From Pedobacter sp. ok626 (GTDB taxonomy: Bacteria; Bacteroidota; Bacteroidia; Sphingobacteriales; Sphingobacteriaceae): a stretch of DNA of 64,000 nucleotides. Both the position numbers and the translations under genes were made by a program. The stretch spans positions 1-64,000 of the forward strand of contig NZ_FNEX01000010.1 in assembly GCF_900100435.1 (NCBI RefSeq), written 5' to 3'. Below are positions 63,776 through 64,000 of the stretch, one piece after another (position 1 is the first letter of the stretch; every line of letters begins with the position of its first letter). Below the pieces are notes generated by a model. The model saw nothing but the letters and a program-made list of their open reading frames with translations, did no database searches and had not been told where the DNA came from.

Positions 63776-64000
63776 ATGAAAACGAATTTCAAAAAATATA
63801 CAATCGCGCTATTTTTGGCCACATCTCTTTTTGGAGGACTTGTGGGCTGTAATAAGATAACAGATCTTGATCCACTGGACCAGATTGCTGATGGAAATTA
63901 CTGGAAAACGGCTAACCAATTTAAGTTGTTTGCCAATCAGTTTTATGGCTGGAGAGCTGATTTCAGAAGTGTGATAAATGATAATCCGCACAGTGATTAC
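63776..64000 (+). CDS. SusD/RagB-type lipoprotein, 3' end outside window (PUL 3)
   Basis: The first 75 codons are present from ATG 63776. Signal MKTNFKKYTIALFLATSLFG with lipobox GLVGC (Cys25), then NKITDLDPLDQIADGNYWKT and a helix NQFKLFANQFYGW, the normal start of a SusD protein. It follows susC by 10 nt. The rest of the gene, and possibly more of PUL 3 including its regulator, lies beyond the right edge. Confidence 0.92.
   Translation, partial: MKTNFKKYTIALFLATSLFGGLVGCNKITDLDPLDQIADGNYWKTANQFKLFANQFYGWRADFRSVINDNPHSDY

Noticed and set aside
1-64000. CRISPR arrays, tRNA and rRNA genes
   Set aside because: No regularly spaced repeats and no recognisable tRNA or rRNA sequence were seen on reading; a covariance-model scan would be needed to exclude small RNAs.

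Overview
The window looks like a chromosomal piece of a Bacteroidota soil or plant-litter glycan degrader, most like Sphingobacteriaceae such as Pedobacter. This rests on three SusC/SusD pairs, a hybrid two-component regulator, an ECF sigma/FecR pair, type IX secretion (T9SS) genes, lipoprotein signals ending in Cys-Lys-Lys, and TTTG / TAnnTTTG-type promoters. No rRNA, tRNA or CRISPR array was seen. Genus is inference.

Region by region. (1) 1-9397: a surface-protein and T9SS locus, all on +: a collagen-like/tail-fibre-like adhesin cut by the window edge, three secreted proteins (one with a T9SS type B sorting domain), a PorP/SprF membrane protein and a PorE-like TPR/propeller/OmpA protein. 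(2) 9398-10146: sparse, with two doubtful small ORFs. (3) 10147-24984: a polysaccharide utilisation locus (PUL 1). On - it has SusC, SusD, a DUF5017 lipoprotein, a GH53 endo-beta-1,4-galactanase, a GH88 unsaturated uronyl hydrolase and a heparinase II/III-type lyase; divergently on + a hybrid sensor/AraC regulator. The set fits pectic galactan/arabinogalactan with uronic acid decoration. (4) 25093-28144: two histidine kinases in one operon plus a decayed PAS fragment. (5) 28558-40630: PUL 2, an STN-containing SusC, SusD, a TlpA-like thiol-disulfide protein and an alpha/beta hydrolase on +, then a metallopeptidase-like lipoprotein and a small secreted protein, then FecR and the ECF sigma factor on -. 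A shared promoter-like motif with identical spacing ties the SusC gene to the sigma/FecR pair. (6) 40813-45216: accessory genes: VOC protein plus MarR regulator with an operator-like dyad, a SUKH (SMI1/KNR4) protein in a cluster of unknown genes, and a lipoprotein. (7) 45360-47185: a complete IS1182-type insertion sequence whose terminal inverted repeats I could delimit. (8) 47201-48409: an SDR oxidoreductase and an AraC-type regulator, each preceded at exactly the same distance by the same 18-bp element. (9) 48720-64000: PUL 3 on +: GH127, GH88, GH97, a fucose-permease-type MFS transporter, a two-domain serine hydrolase fusion, GH43, an esterase-like protein, SusC and the start of SusD, continuing past the window.

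How they work together: the SusC/SusD pairs import oligosaccharides made at the surface; periplasmic GH88, GH127, GH97 and GH43 enzymes trim them; the MFS permease moves sugars across the inner membrane. PUL 1 is probably switched by the hybrid sensor, PUL 2 by the ECF sigma/FecR relay through the STN domain of its SusC. No regulator for PUL 3 is visible.

Most worth a second look: the serine hydrolase/alpha-beta hydrolase fusion inside PUL 3, the 18-bp element with constant spacing, the ECF-type promoter pair linking loci 11 kb apart, and the peptidase-like lipoprotein pair lodged between PUL 2 and its regulators. Domain calls come from reading the sequence, not from database searches.
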